Part shown: positions 1-8,278 of the stretch, in pieces | How the letters are laid out: each line of letters starts with the position of its first letter | How positions within the stretch are numbered: position 1 is the stretch's first letter | Source of the DNA: Bacteroidota bacterium | Lineage (GTDB): Bacteria > Bacteroidota > Bacteroidia > B-17B0 > Aurantibacillaceae | Direction of reading: 5' to 3' | Assembly: GCA_017303905.1 (NCBI GenBank) | Contig: JAFLBH010000002.1 | Coordinates: 310,001-374,000, forward strand | DNA length: 64,000 nucleotides | The notes under the pieces: generated by a model | What the model saw: only the letters and a program-made list of their open reading frames with translations | Database searches by the model: none | What the model was told of the DNA's origin: nothing | Translations under genes and position numbers: made by a program

Positions 1-1481
1 ACTGATGTTGGAGTAGCGCTCGCATTAACGGTTGGTGAAGGTATTACAGACACTGTTATTACCGTACTGCCAGTACAAACTCCAGTCACTCCCCTAACGG
101 TATAAGTGGTGGTAACGGTTGGGTTTGCGATAACAGAAGTTCCCACTGAAGAGGATAAAGTAGCAGAAGGCGTCCACGTATAATTCGTGGCACCGCTTGC
201 GGTTAAAGTAACTCCGGGACCTGCAGAACATTTTACAGGGTTAGCAGGTGAAACACTAATTGTAAGAGGAGCTATTGAACTGGTTACACTGATTGTGCCG
301 GTGCCAAGACATCCCGTAACCGGATTTCTAACTATAACGGTATACACACCTGCGGCATTTACAATTGCGGTGGATAAGTTATTTGGCCCAACAACACCCG
401 GACCTGTCCAAGTGTAAGTATGGGGTGCTGTATTAGGTAAAACAGATAAAGTAGCGGCTGGACTTGTACAAGTTAAATTTCCTGATTTAGTTACTGTAGG
501 AGTGATAACTGAACCGGCATTAATAACAGTATAAGTTATGCTAGCTGATTTTGTAGGACAACCCGGACTTGTCATGTTACACGTATAAACACCGGATGCA
601 GTTACATTCACGCTAGCATTATTCACTGATGTTATAATTCCGGGACCTGACCAAGTATAAGTTACAGGTGTTATGGAAGCAGGAACTGTTGTGGTTAGCG
701 TTACCATTGTATTTGTACAACTAATGGAAGCGTTTGGCGTAGCAGTAATCGTAGCAGGGAAATCAGTACGTAAATAACAAGAACCGAAATCGCCGGGAGC
801 CGGATAAGTAGAAGGTGTTAAAGTAAAGTTGACAGTTGTGCCTGAAATTACACCAACATAATAACCGGTACCGTTGTTGGCAGTCACTGTATTTCCAACG
901 ATTGCAAAACCTCCACCGGCTCCTGCCGTAGCAATACCTGTTACAGCGTAAGAACAAGTTAGAACTCCCAATGAGTTGTAAACATGTAATCCTTGAGGGT
1001 TTTGTGTACGTAAATAATAAAAATTATCCTGATCATCACCCACCAAGTCAAAAGGTCCGCCCGCGGCTAGTGCAGGAATTGTAGCCAATAAAACTGCCGG
1101 GCCTGTTCCATTCCATCTCCAAACTTGTCCGCTACCTCCAACAATATTATATAAGAAATTTTTACTTGCGCCAGGATTTACAGCTGCGGCCACCCCCGCA
1201 GATTGTCCGGTGTTAACCCAAATTGCACCATTATGGTACCAATAGTTTCCGGCAGAGGTTGTCCAATATGTTGGATTTGGCGCAGGAAAACCGAAATTAG
1301 GACCAATTGCTAAACCTGCTCCCGGAACGTTAATCGCAGATAAAGTCGATGTATTAGGAATGCCTGTTGAACTCTCATACATCGTAGTTCCGGGCATTGC
1401 ATAATAATTATTACAGTTTGGTAATTGTGCAAATGAAACAAATGCGGCAATTGAAAAAAGTAGCAGATAAATTTTCTTCAT
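1..1481 (-). CDS. Secreted Ig/PKD-like repeat adhesin, N-terminal part (partial)
   Basis: An open frame starts at the ATG at 1481 and runs without a stop to the window edge (493 codons visible). The first about 18 residues form a Sec signal peptide (MKKIYLLLFSIAAFVSFA, then Q). The next about 230 residues are Gly/Asn/Trp-rich and resemble the beta-propeller-like heads of Bacteroidota surface proteins. From about residue 255 there are repeated Ig/PKD-like modules of about 80 residues, each with a conserved Cys, a YTWxGPG or YTW core and a Gly-x-Tyr-Thr motif. Such proteins are normally T9SS cargo with a C-terminal sorting domain, which would lie beyond the edge; that is inference. It is transcribed on its own, 176 bp from the CotH gene. 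Only a shorter out-of-frame ORF can be called here if the missing 3' end is ignored. Confidence 0.8.
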   Translation of the reverse strand, partial: MKKIYLLLFSIAAFVSFAQLPNCNNYYAMPGTTMYESSTGIPNTSTLSAINVPGAGLAIGPNFGFPAPNPTYWTTSAGNYWYHNGAIWVNTGQSAGVAAAVNPGASKNFLYNIVGGSGQVWRWNGTGPAVLLATIPALAAGGPFDLVGDDQDNFYYLRTQNPQGLHVYNSLGVLTCSYAVTGIATAGAGGGFAIVGNTVTANNGTGYYVGVISGTTVNFTLTPSTYPAPGDFGSCYLRTDFPATITATPNASISCTNTMVTLTTTVPASITPVTYTWSGPGIITSVNNASVNVTASGVYTCNMTSPGCPTKSASITYTVINAGSVITPTVTKSGNLTCTSPAATLSVLPNTAPHTYTWTGPGVVGPNNLSTAIVNAAGVYTVIVRNPVTGCLGTGTISVTSSIAPLTISVSPANPVKCSAGPGVTLTASGATNYTWTPSATLSSSVGTSVIANPTVTTTYTVRGVTGVCTGSTVITVSVIPSPTVNASATPTS

Positions 1482-1657
1482 ATTCTTAATGTCGTTTCGT
1501 TAACCGGGGGAGACAGTTAAAGAGTATCCAAAATTAAAAAAATGCAGGAAACCAGCAAGGCTATTCACTCATTTAACAAGAAGTTAACTTGCTGATTTCC
1601 AAAGCATAGTAATAGACACTAAAAAGCATTACTTTAATATTCGTTTTTAGCAGAAGA

Positions 1658-3238
1658 TTATTGAATCACAATTTTGGCTCGACCAATTTTACCACTCGCT
1701 GACTTTTTGATCAACAAATAAATGCCCGGAGGTGGAGTAGCAAGTTGTAAGGTATAATAAGACGACTCCATTAATTGATAATCAGTTTTTACGATTTGCT
1801 TTCCGGTAAAATCATAAAGCATAAATTGTGCAAATTCAAATCCTCCTGTTTCATTCGAAATATTGATGTAATCAGAAGAAGGATTAGGAAATACAGTCAA
1901 ATTATAAAGTCCTTTGTCTTCAATAGAACAGGTTTTATCCCAGCCTTTCAGTTGATCTACCACCCACTCTCTTTGCATTTCGATGAATGGAAAAATACCG
2001 GGATATCGTATTCTTAAAACAAAAGAAGATTTAGTTAATGAAACTTCATCTTTATTTTCTTCCGTTAAAGCATATTTAAAATCTTCATAAGAATTATATC
2101 TATACGGATCGGTTTTATAGGAAGAATCAATGAGGGCATGGCGCTTTACGGCGTACTTTCCCAAATGATTTAAGGTGAAGTTATTTTGAATCAACCGGCA
2201 ACTGAAATCCAAATATTCGTTCTTATAATCATCATAATCGAAAATACGTTTGATTAATGGTCGGTCATTAATCTGTGGGGTTGGGATTAAATATCCGTTT
2301 AACAAGGATGTTCCGCTTATGATTTTAATATCCTGAAATGTTTCGTTCATGTCCCAAGGAATCCATCTTATTTTTCCATCGGGATGATCGTAGAGATAAA
2401 AATTATTTCCTCCACCCCAATAACTGTCCCAACTCCTCACACACTTCTCTATTGCCAAAACTTTTAAATATGTATGTATATCGAAGCGTGCCTCTAATTT
2501 TTGTCTGAAATCGGACGAATAATCGTTATTTATTAAATCAACAAAATTGATAAAGCCGGTCCAGTCGTCGGCTGTTTCATTGGTGTTGAGTTTAAACTTT
2601 TTGTCTTTATACGCCTGTTTGTCATTACCCAACCATTGCAAAAACATCTGCGCTCCCCTATCCGTTTTGTACAAGTTCCCATCATTAAAGGCACTTCCGT
2701 AATGCATTTTCAAAAAGGTTTTATCTACATTTTCTATTATAATATACAAACCAATATACTCTTCATTCACAAACAAGCGAGCAAAGGAAGTACGCGGTGC
2801 AGGAATTCCTTCATCTCTGAATAATTTATTACATAAAGCATCATGCATTAAAGAAGGATCGTTAGTAAAATTATTCAGGTTAATTTTCTTTAAACCATCA
2901 AATGTTTGATTGTTGTTAAACTCATCGAAGGCTATTTTGTAAGGTTTCTTTTTACCAAAATTAGCAATGGAATTAGAGGCATTTCCTTTTTCTCGAAAGC
3001 CACAGTTCATAATGGAAACTCCATCGAAAGTCACATTACTTTTGCGGTACACCTCAGGATACAAATCAGGATTGGCAAAATTCAAATCAAAATCATTCTC
3101 TAAAGTATCAAACCAATGTTCGAGGTCAATTGTCACTTTTATGACGTGAACAACGGTATCGTTAAACACATTACTTCCAATCTGAGCAAAGGAGCTCAGA
3201 TTGAAACACACAAACAGGTATATGATTAACCTCTTCAT
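1658..3238 (-). CDS. CotH-kinase family protein with T9SS type A sorting domain
   Basis: 526 residues. A signal peptide (first about 18 residues, ending SFAQ) is followed by a CotH-like domain at about residues 25-400. CotH proteins are atypical surface or spore kinases. The conserved blocks are visible: FREKGNASN, the KINLNNF segment, ENVDKTFL, and WDSYWGGGNNFYLYD leading to RWIPWDMNETF, where the Asp/Asn of the WDMN motif match the metal-binding part of the fold. The last about 80 residues (TVFPNPSSDYINI...GIYLLI) are a type A T9SS C-terminal domain, so export to the cell surface is expected. Its start codon overlaps the stop of the upstream lipoprotein gene by 4 bases (ATGA), indicating translational coupling. 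The substrate is unknown. Confidence 0.85.
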   Translation of the reverse strand: MKRLIIYLFVCFNLSSFAQIGSNVFNDTVVHVIKVTIDLEHWFDTLENDFDLNFANPDLYPEVYRKSNVTFDGVSIMNCGFREKGNASNSIANFGKKKPYKIAFDEFNNNQTFDGLKKINLNNFTNDPSLMHDALCNKLFRDEGIPAPRTSFARLFVNEEYIGLYIIIENVDKTFLKMHYGSAFNDGNLYKTDRGAQMFLQWLGNDKQAYKDKKFKLNTNETADDWTGFINFVDLINNDYSSDFRQKLEARFDIHTYLKVLAIEKCVRSWDSYWGGGNNFYLYDHPDGKIRWIPWDMNETFQDIKIISGTSLLNGYLIPTPQINDRPLIKRIFDYDDYKNEYLDFSCRLIQNNFTLNHLGKYAVKRHALIDSSYKTDPYRYNSYEDFKYALTEENKDEVSLTKSSFVLRIRYPGIFPFIEMQREWVVDQLKGWDKTCSIEDKGLYNLTVFPNPSSDYINISNETGGFEFAQFMLYDFTGKQIVKTDYQLMESSYYTLQLATPPPGIYLLIKKSASGKIGRAKIVIQ

Positions 3239-3969
3239 TTACGTGGTAAACGATGATTGTTATTTAATGAAGTATAGTACTTCTTGTAATTCTTCTTTAA
3301 GAAATGTAACCCAACGCTGAAATTTACGCCGCTTTGATTGTTCTTATTCGCGAGATTAAACTGCATGCCAAGCTTTACATGTAAACGTAGCTGTTCGTTC
3401 AATTTGCGTTCAAATCCGCTGTATGGTTCAAAGGTAAATTGTAATCCGTTATTATAACGAATGGCCATGGCATTCAAATCGGAACCTACAAAAAAGCAAT
3501 TCCTCTTGGTTGTGTAATTTCCATAAACATAGCGCTGAAATCCTAATCCAAACTTCTTTACATTATAAGGTGATGCAGAATTATAGGAATAATGAAAATA
3601 ATACATTTTTGTTCCGCGTAAGCCCCATCCCAACTTCAACTGCATGCCCGCACCACTACCCGGATACGATTCATTTCTGAACACTGAAAAATATGGCGAG
3701 TTATAAATACCGGTATTAAAGCCTAAAAAGAATGTACTGAACTTTTTTCCAATAATGGTGTCTACATCACTCCACTTAACAATCGTGGTTGACTCATCAA
3801 TACGTTTTAATTTAAGTTTAGTTGAATCGGTATAAAATACAGTTCCTGTAACTGAATTACTATCATTTAAAACAACCTCTTCCTTGATTAAACGCTTGTG
3901 GTTAATGCAAGATTGAGACAAGCAAATGACAATCGCAGTAATGGCCGATAAGTTGAATTTGGATAACAT
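3235..3969 (-). CDS. Predicted lipoprotein with beta-barrel-like C-terminus, unknown function
   Basis: 244 residues. The N-terminus is a lipoprotein signal with the lipobox region LSQSC at about residues 17-21. Residues 30-75 form a short beta-rich domain (SVTGTVFYTDSTKLKLKR) of the kind that reads 'transform X into a membrane or response protein' in Bacteroidota. Residues 80-235 alternate aromatic and polar residues in a pattern expected of transmembrane or surface beta-strands. No family is recognised with confidence. It sits directly upstream of the CotH protein with a 4-base overlap, so the two are probably co-expressed and may act together at the cell surface; that is inference. Confidence 0.6.
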   Translation of the reverse strand: MLSKFNLSAITAIVICLSQSCINHKRLIKEEVVLNDSNSVTGTVFYTDSTKLKLKRIDESTTIVKWSDVDTIIGKKFSTFFLGFNTGIYNSPYFSVFRNESYPGSGAGMQLKLGWGLRGTKMYYFHYSYNSASPYNVKKFGLGFQRYVYGNYTTKRNCFFVGSDLNAMAIRYNNGLQFTFEPYSGFERKLNEQLRLHVKLGMQFNLANKNNQSGVNFSVGLHFLKKNYKKYYTSLNNNHRLPRK

Positions 3970-4039
3970 ACGTTTAACACGGTGATTTCCGTGCTATAAC
4001 GAAGATACAATTAAAATAGAAGTATTAAAAGCTGCTTAA

Positions 4040-6382
4040 TTACTTTTGCTTGGCCTTTTGCATCGGATTCTCACCTGTGCTTTGTCCGCGTATGACAGCT
4101 TTGTTTTTAAACACATCAAATTTAGCGGGTTCTCCTGCTATATTCCAGTTGTTATTTTTCTCATTGATATCACAGGTCTCTCTATACGGGTCTAATTGAA
4201 TTGACACCACTTTATTTGGCTTCATGAATGTTTTGGTGACTTCGTTTTCATTTTTGCGCCATATGTAAGCGTTAATTCTATCAATTTCCGTTGTCCCATC
4301 TTCATAATTCCACTTAATAATAATAGGCATCACAGTTCCGCCTTTATTACTGAATTTTAATTCGTAAACGTAATTATTCTTGATCTTATTAAACTGACTA
4401 TCTGGCATTAATTCCAAATTTTCGAAACGATTTTTCACTTCTTTCGTTACTGTTTGTTCAGGTTTGTAGTAATAATAAAAATCGCGTAAAGTAGTATCCA
4501 CATCAATTAAAAACTTCATGCCAGACTCACGGTTACGGATTTTTGTAATGTGCTCAAATTGCTTTGGTGCAGGGTAATGTTTTATTGTATCCATTTTCAT
4601 CGGAATTTGTTTTCCATTTTCCAAGCGATAAGCCTTTACTGTATCTAAGGCAATATCTACCGGTGTAATATCGTAAAACCAAGCTCTCCAAAACCAATCT
4701 AAATCAACGGCTGAGGCATCTTCCATGCTACGGAAAAAATCTGCCGGCGTTGGATGCTTAAATGCCCAGCGCGTACAATAGGTTTTAAAAGCGAAGTCAA
4801 ATAATTCGCGGCCCATTACGGTTTCACGTAATATGTTTAAAGCTGTTGCGGGTTTACCATAGGCATTCGGACCAAAATGAATGATGTTCTCGCTATTCGT
4901 CATGATGGGCTCCAATTGATTTTTAGGTAAACGCATATAATCAACCATTTTGTGCGCAGGTCCACGTTGTGAATTAAAATTCGGATCAAACTCCTGCTCT
5001 GTCAAAAATTGAACAAAAGTATTTAATCCTTCATCCAACCAGCTCCACTGACGTTCATCGCTATTAATTATCATTGGGAAAAAGTTATGCCCCACCTCAT
5101 GGATAATTACGAGTAACATTCCGTTTTTAGTTCCTTCGGTGTAAGTACCATCTTTCTCCGCTCTTCCGAAATTGAAACAAATCATTGGGTATTCCATACC
5201 ATTTGCTGCTTCTATACTTTGTGCAACAGGATACGGATAATCGATGGTGTATTTAGAATATGTTTTAATGGTATGTGCTACCGTTTTAGTTGAGTACTTA
5301 CGGTATAAAGGATACGCTTCCTTTCCATAAAAACTCATACACATGGTTTTATGCTTCCCAACAAAAGCAGGCATAGCGTCCCACACAAATTTTCTTGACG
5401 ATCCCCAAGCGAAATCACGAACGCTATCCGCTTTGAAAATCCAGGTTTTGGTTGCCGTTGATTTATTCTTTTCTGCTGATTTTGCCTCCTCTAATGTTAC
5501 CACTTCAATCACGTCTGTTGATGTTTGCGCTTTTTGCCAGCGTTGCATTTGTGTTGCATTTAAAACCTGTGCAGCATTTTGAATTTCGCCGGTAGAACAA
5601 ACCACGTGATCGGCAGGAACTGTCATTTTCACTTTGAAATTTCCGAAAGCCAATGCAAACTCACCACGACCTGTAAACTGTTTGTGTTGCCAACCTTGAA
5701 AATCGCTATACACACACATGCGCGGATACCATTGGGTTAACGTAAAAATATGATTGCCGTCTTCAGGAAAAAACTCATAACCACCGCGACCACCTGTTTC
5801 CATACGGTTGCTCATTTTATATTTCCATTTTACTTTGAACTTAACTTTTGCGCCTGCATTCAATGCTTTTGGTAAATCAACACGCATCATGGTTTGATTG
5901 ATTGTGTACTTGAGCGGTTTTCCCAACTCATCTGTTACTTCCAAAATTTTATCTCCCAAGCCAAGCTCCACTAAAGTTTGTTTGCGGGTAAGTCCCTTTA
6001 ACTCATCTTTCGTCACCGGTTGATCAATTTTGTTTTCGTCAAAATAATTAGCATCCACATTTGGGTCGTGTTGATTTTCATCGAGCTGTAACCAAAGGTA
6101 TTCGAGTTTATCGGGTGATTGATTATAATATGTAATCCACTCGCTACCCAACACAGTAAGATTTTTCTCATCCAAAGTTACATCGATATCGTAATCCGCT
6201 TTCTGTTGCCAGTATTTTGTTCCCGGTGCACCGGAAGCAGTACGGTATTCGTTCGGACTTTGCAAAATAGTACCAAGCTGTTCGAATTTATTGCCGTGAT
6301 TAGAAGTTGGATTGTTCTGAATGTTTTGCGATTGCGAAAACAAAAAAGCAAATGCGGCCAAAGCCGTTGTTATTTTTTTCAT
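4040..6382 (-). CDS. M1 family zinc metallopeptidase
   Basis: About 780 residues from the chosen start. Secreted aminopeptidase of the M1 (gluzincin) family. The zinc-binding motif HEVGH lies near residue 428, with the third ligand in WLDEGLNTF 18 residues further on. Upstream is NGMEYPM, the family's GxMEN-like substrate-binding loop. A long N-terminal beta domain and a C-terminal beta/helical region flank the catalytic domain. The frame is open up to an ATG at 6415, but that would add 11 residues before the signal peptide MKKITTALAAFAF. Start 6382 gives a clean signal and an exact ATGA overlap with the upstream HupE-like gene, so it is preferred. Likely periplasmic or surface peptide trimming. 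Confidence 0.9.
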   Translation of the reverse strand: MKKITTALAAFAFLFSQSQNIQNNPTSNHGNKFEQLGTILQSPNEYRTASGAPGTKYWQQKADYDIDVTLDEKNLTVLGSEWITYYNQSPDKLEYLWLQLDENQHDPNVDANYFDENKIDQPVTKDELKGLTRKQTLVELGLGDKILEVTDELGKPLKYTINQTMMRVDLPKALNAGAKVKFKVKWKYKMSNRMETGGRGGYEFFPEDGNHIFTLTQWYPRMCVYSDFQGWQHKQFTGRGEFALAFGNFKVKMTVPADHVVCSTGEIQNAAQVLNATQMQRWQKAQTSTDVIEVVTLEEAKSAEKNKSTATKTWIFKADSVRDFAWGSSRKFVWDAMPAFVGKHKTMCMSFYGKEAYPLYRKYSTKTVAHTIKTYSKYTIDYPYPVAQSIEAANGMEYPMICFNFGRAEKDGTYTEGTKNGMLLVIIHEVGHNFFPMIINSDERQWSWLDEGLNTFVQFLTEQEFDPNFNSQRGPAHKMVDYMRLPKNQLEPIMTNSENIIHFGPNAYGKPATALNILRETVMGRELFDFAFKTYCTRWAFKHPTPADFFRSMEDASAVDLDWFWRAWFYDITPVDIALDTVKAYRLENGKQIPMKMDTIKHYPAPKQFEHITKIRNRESGMKFLIDVDTTLRDFYYYYKPEQTVTKEVKNRFENLELMPDSQFNKIKNNYVYELKFSNKGGTVMPIIIKWNYEDGTTEIDRINAYIWRKNENEVTKTFMKPNKVVSIQLDPYRETCDINEKNNNWNIAGEPAKFDVFKNKAVIRGQSTGENPMQKAKQK

Positions 6383-6969
6383 TCCTGAAGGATATTTAGA
6401 AAACGTGAGTAACATAAAATTAAAGCGACAACGAAAATAAGTGATGTAAGTCCGGTTTTAAAGTACATTTCGACAGAGCTCAGTTTTTTATTCATTAGAA
6501 AGAACAAACCAAATAATACTGCCACAAAAATGACCTGACCGACTTCCAATCCTAAATTAAACATCAGCAAAGGCATAACGATAGATTGTTGGTGCCCCAG
6601 CATGGATTTAAGCAGGAAAGAAAAACCCATTCCGTGTACTAAACCAAAGCAACAAATTATCACGTAAATTACCGTCCCCCTATTTGGGGTATTTTTGTTT
6701 TTCAGGAGTACAAATAAGGCTGTAACAGCGATAGTAAGTACAATCAGAAACTCAATGAGAGATTGGTTAACATGAATAAGGTTGGTAACGCTAAGTGCTA
6801 AAGTTAAAGAATGACCGAGGGTGAATGCGGTAATTAAGCCCAAAAGTTTTTTCCATTGAGTTGTAGGGTATGAGAGTGCTAATAAGGCCATAAACAACAT
6901 ATGATCGTAACCATGCCAATCTAAAATATGCTCGAAGCCCGTGCTAAACCAAATGGAGTTGTTAATCAT
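6379..6969 (-). CDS. HupE/UreJ family membrane protein
   Basis: 196 residues, almost entirely transmembrane (about six helices). It carries the HupE/UreJ_2 signature: GFEHILDWHGYDHMLF near the N-terminus, GHSLTLAL, FGLVHGMGFS and FNLGLEVGQ. The clustered His, Asp and Glu residues inside helices are those thought to move a metal ion, nickel in characterised HupE/UreJ proteins. No hydrogenase or urease gene lies in the window, so the cargo here is open. It is in an operon with the M1 peptidase (4-base overlap), and its start codon is only 36 bp from the divergent DUF6702 gene. Confidence 0.85.
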   Translation of the reverse strand: MINNSIWFSTGFEHILDWHGYDHMLFMALLALSYPTTQWKKLLGLITAFTLGHSLTLALSVTNLIHVNQSLIEFLIVLTIAVTALFVLLKNKNTPNRGTVIYVIICCFGLVHGMGFSFLLKSMLGHQQSIVMPLLMFNLGLEVGQVIFVAVLFGLFFLMNKKLSSVEMYFKTGLTSLIFVVALILCYSRFLNILQE

Positions 6970-7005
6970 TTTGCTAAATTTACAATGTATAACAGTAAAT
7001 AAAAA

Positions 7006-7491
7006 ATGGCTCTTATAAAAAGTATTTTTTTATACTATTGGATGTTGATGCATCCGTACTATTTAAGTGTAACTGAATTAAAATACAATACAGCCGAAAA
7101 AAGTATGGCTATTTCCTGCAAAATGTTTACCAATGATTTGGAAGATGCCATTAAAAGAAGTTCAGGAAAAACTACCGACCTATTAAACCCAAAAGATAAA
7201 AAAGAAGTTGACAAACAATTAGCGGAATATATTAGTAAGAGGCTTAAAATTTCAATCGATGGTAAAGCTTGTAGCCTAAAATATTTAGGTTATGAAAAAG
7301 AAGAAGACTGCATTTGGACGTATTTGGAAATTGAAAAAATCGCTAAACCGAAAAATTTGAAAATTGAAACCACTTTATTGTATGATTTTCTGAAAGAGCA
7401 GATAAATATTGTTCATGTTGAAGTAGACAATTATAAAGAAAGCAGTAAAGTGAGCAATCCGGACAGTAAAATGGAGTTTAAACTTCCGTAA
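7006..7491 (+). CDS. DUF6702-like protein
   Basis: 161 residues. An N-terminal hydrophobic stretch (about residues 4-17) looks like a signal or anchor. It is followed at once by HPYYLSVTELKYN, then a beta-rich domain with ISCKMFTNDLEDAIKR and a C-terminal strand pair. This pattern matches the DUF6702 family of Bacteroidota, which has no assigned function. It is divergently transcribed from the HupE/UreJ and M1 peptidase genes. From memory, members of this family often neighbour those two genes, which would point to a shared envelope or metal role. The assignment is by eye. Confidence 0.65.
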   Translation: MALIKSIFLYYWMLMHPYYLSVTELKYNTAEKSMAISCKMFTNDLEDAIKRSSGKTTDLLNPKDKKEVDKQLAEYISKRLKISIDGKACSLKYLGYEKEEDCIWTYLEIEKIAKPKNLKIETTLLYDFLKEQINIVHVEVDNYKESSKVSNPDSKMEFKLP

Positions 7492-7493
7492 AA

Positions 7494-8171
7494 TTATTTT
7501 GTGCTTATAGTTGAAAACAAAAGGTTCTCCAGGAATACTATCAGTTTTTTATCCTCCTTTTCATTTGGAAAATCTGTTAAAGCAGGCAGATTATTTTTAA
7601 AGAATTTTTGCGCGTGAGCCATTTCCACCACCGTACTGGCTAATGAATGCGGGAATTTGTATTTAGGACTGTAACTTAAAATCAAATCTGACAGACGTGC
7701 GCACAAATCTTTATAAGGTTTAAACAATCGGTCTTTATTATCGCTGCTTACGTGTCGGGTTAAGTACGCTTTAGAGCCTTCCCACATAACAAGTTGTTGC
7801 AATCTTTTTACGCTTAAATAGTCAGGCACTTCCGCATCATCCCCTTCAATCACCAATAATTCGATGGCTTTCTTTAATTTTTTCTCAGGAGAAGTGAGAT
7901 TATTGATGGAGAAAACAATCTTATATTCGAGATAACTCCAATAAAAAGTCATTAAATAAATCAGGAGGCGGTGTTTATTTTCAAAATAACGGTAGATACC
8001 GGCCTCTGTTGTATTAATGGCAACCGCCAGTTTTTTAAAGGTAAACTCTTCGAACCCAAGCTTATTAATAAGCTCGAGACCATGCTTAAGTATTTTACGG
8101 CCCAGTTCCGATTGTTCGGGGTCGCGTAAAAATAACTTTTCATTCATTTTTATATGAACAGAGAACTCCAT
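7494..8171 (-). CDS. TetR family regulator of the adjacent export locus
   Basis: About 225 residues. The N-terminal TetR helix-turn-helix is clear: a helix ending in LINKLGFEEFTFKKLA, then INTTEAGIYRYFENKHRLL, the recognition-helix region with the family-typical YRYFxNK. The C-terminal all-helical half is the ligand and dimer domain; the ligand is unknown. The frame is open up to 8192, but a TACATTTG box at 8190-8197 on this strand would place the transcript start inside that longer ORF. The second Met, at 8171 (MEFSVHIKMNEKLF), is therefore chosen. It is divergent from the TMD-HlyD gene, and the intervening DNA contains repeats likely to be its operators. Confidence 0.85.
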   Translation of the reverse strand: MEFSVHIKMNEKLFLRDPEQSELGRKILKHGLELINKLGFEEFTFKKLAVAINTTEAGIYRYFENKHRLLIYLMTFYWSYLEYKIVFSINNLTSPEKKLKKAIELLVIEGDDAEVPDYLSVKRLQQLVMWEGSKAYLTRHVSSDNKDRLFKPYKDLCARLSDLILSYSPKYKFPHSLASTVVEMAHAQKFFKNNLPALTDFPNEKEDKKLIVFLENLLFSTISTK

Positions 8172-8189
8172 AATATTGTTATGATGGTA

Positions 8190-8197
8190 CAAATGTA
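8190..8197 (-). promoter_or_regulatory. -7 box for the TetR gene
   Basis: TACATTTG on the minus strand matches the Bacteroidota -7 consensus TAnnTTTG. It would start transcription near 8184, which excludes the upstream ATG at 8192 and supports the start at 8171. No convincing -33 element is visible. Confidence 0.5.
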
Positions 8198-8212
8198 TAA
8201 AAAATCTTAAAT

Positions 8213-8263
8213 AATACTACTTTATATGATAGTAATACTATCTTTTTAACAATTATTACTATC
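8213..8263. promoter_or_regulatory. Operator array between TetR and the export operon
   Basis: Three copies of the core TACTA (8215-8219, 8236-8240, 8257-8261; written as AATACTAC, AATACTATC and ATTACTATC) lie exactly 21 bp apart, two helical turns. The middle copy is half of a perfect 7-bp inverted repeat, GATAGTA-A-TACTATC, at 8228-8242. The third copy overlaps the predicted -7 box of the export operon. The position between divergent genes suggests TetR binding sites. Confidence 0.65.
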
Positions 8264-8267
8264 TTTG
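8260..8267 (+). promoter_or_regulatory. -7 box for the export operon
   Basis: TATCTTTG matches TAnnTTTG. It ends only 11 bases before the ATG at 8279, so the mRNA leader would be very short (about 5-8 nt) if this box is used. It overlaps the third operator-like repeat, so bound repressor would block it. Confidence 0.45.
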
Positions 8268-8278
8268 ATGCATAAATT

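Noticed and set aside
763-957. 64-codon minus-strand ORF
   Set aside because: It lies out of frame within the partial adhesin at 1-1481; the Cys/Arg-rich product looks like a shadow.
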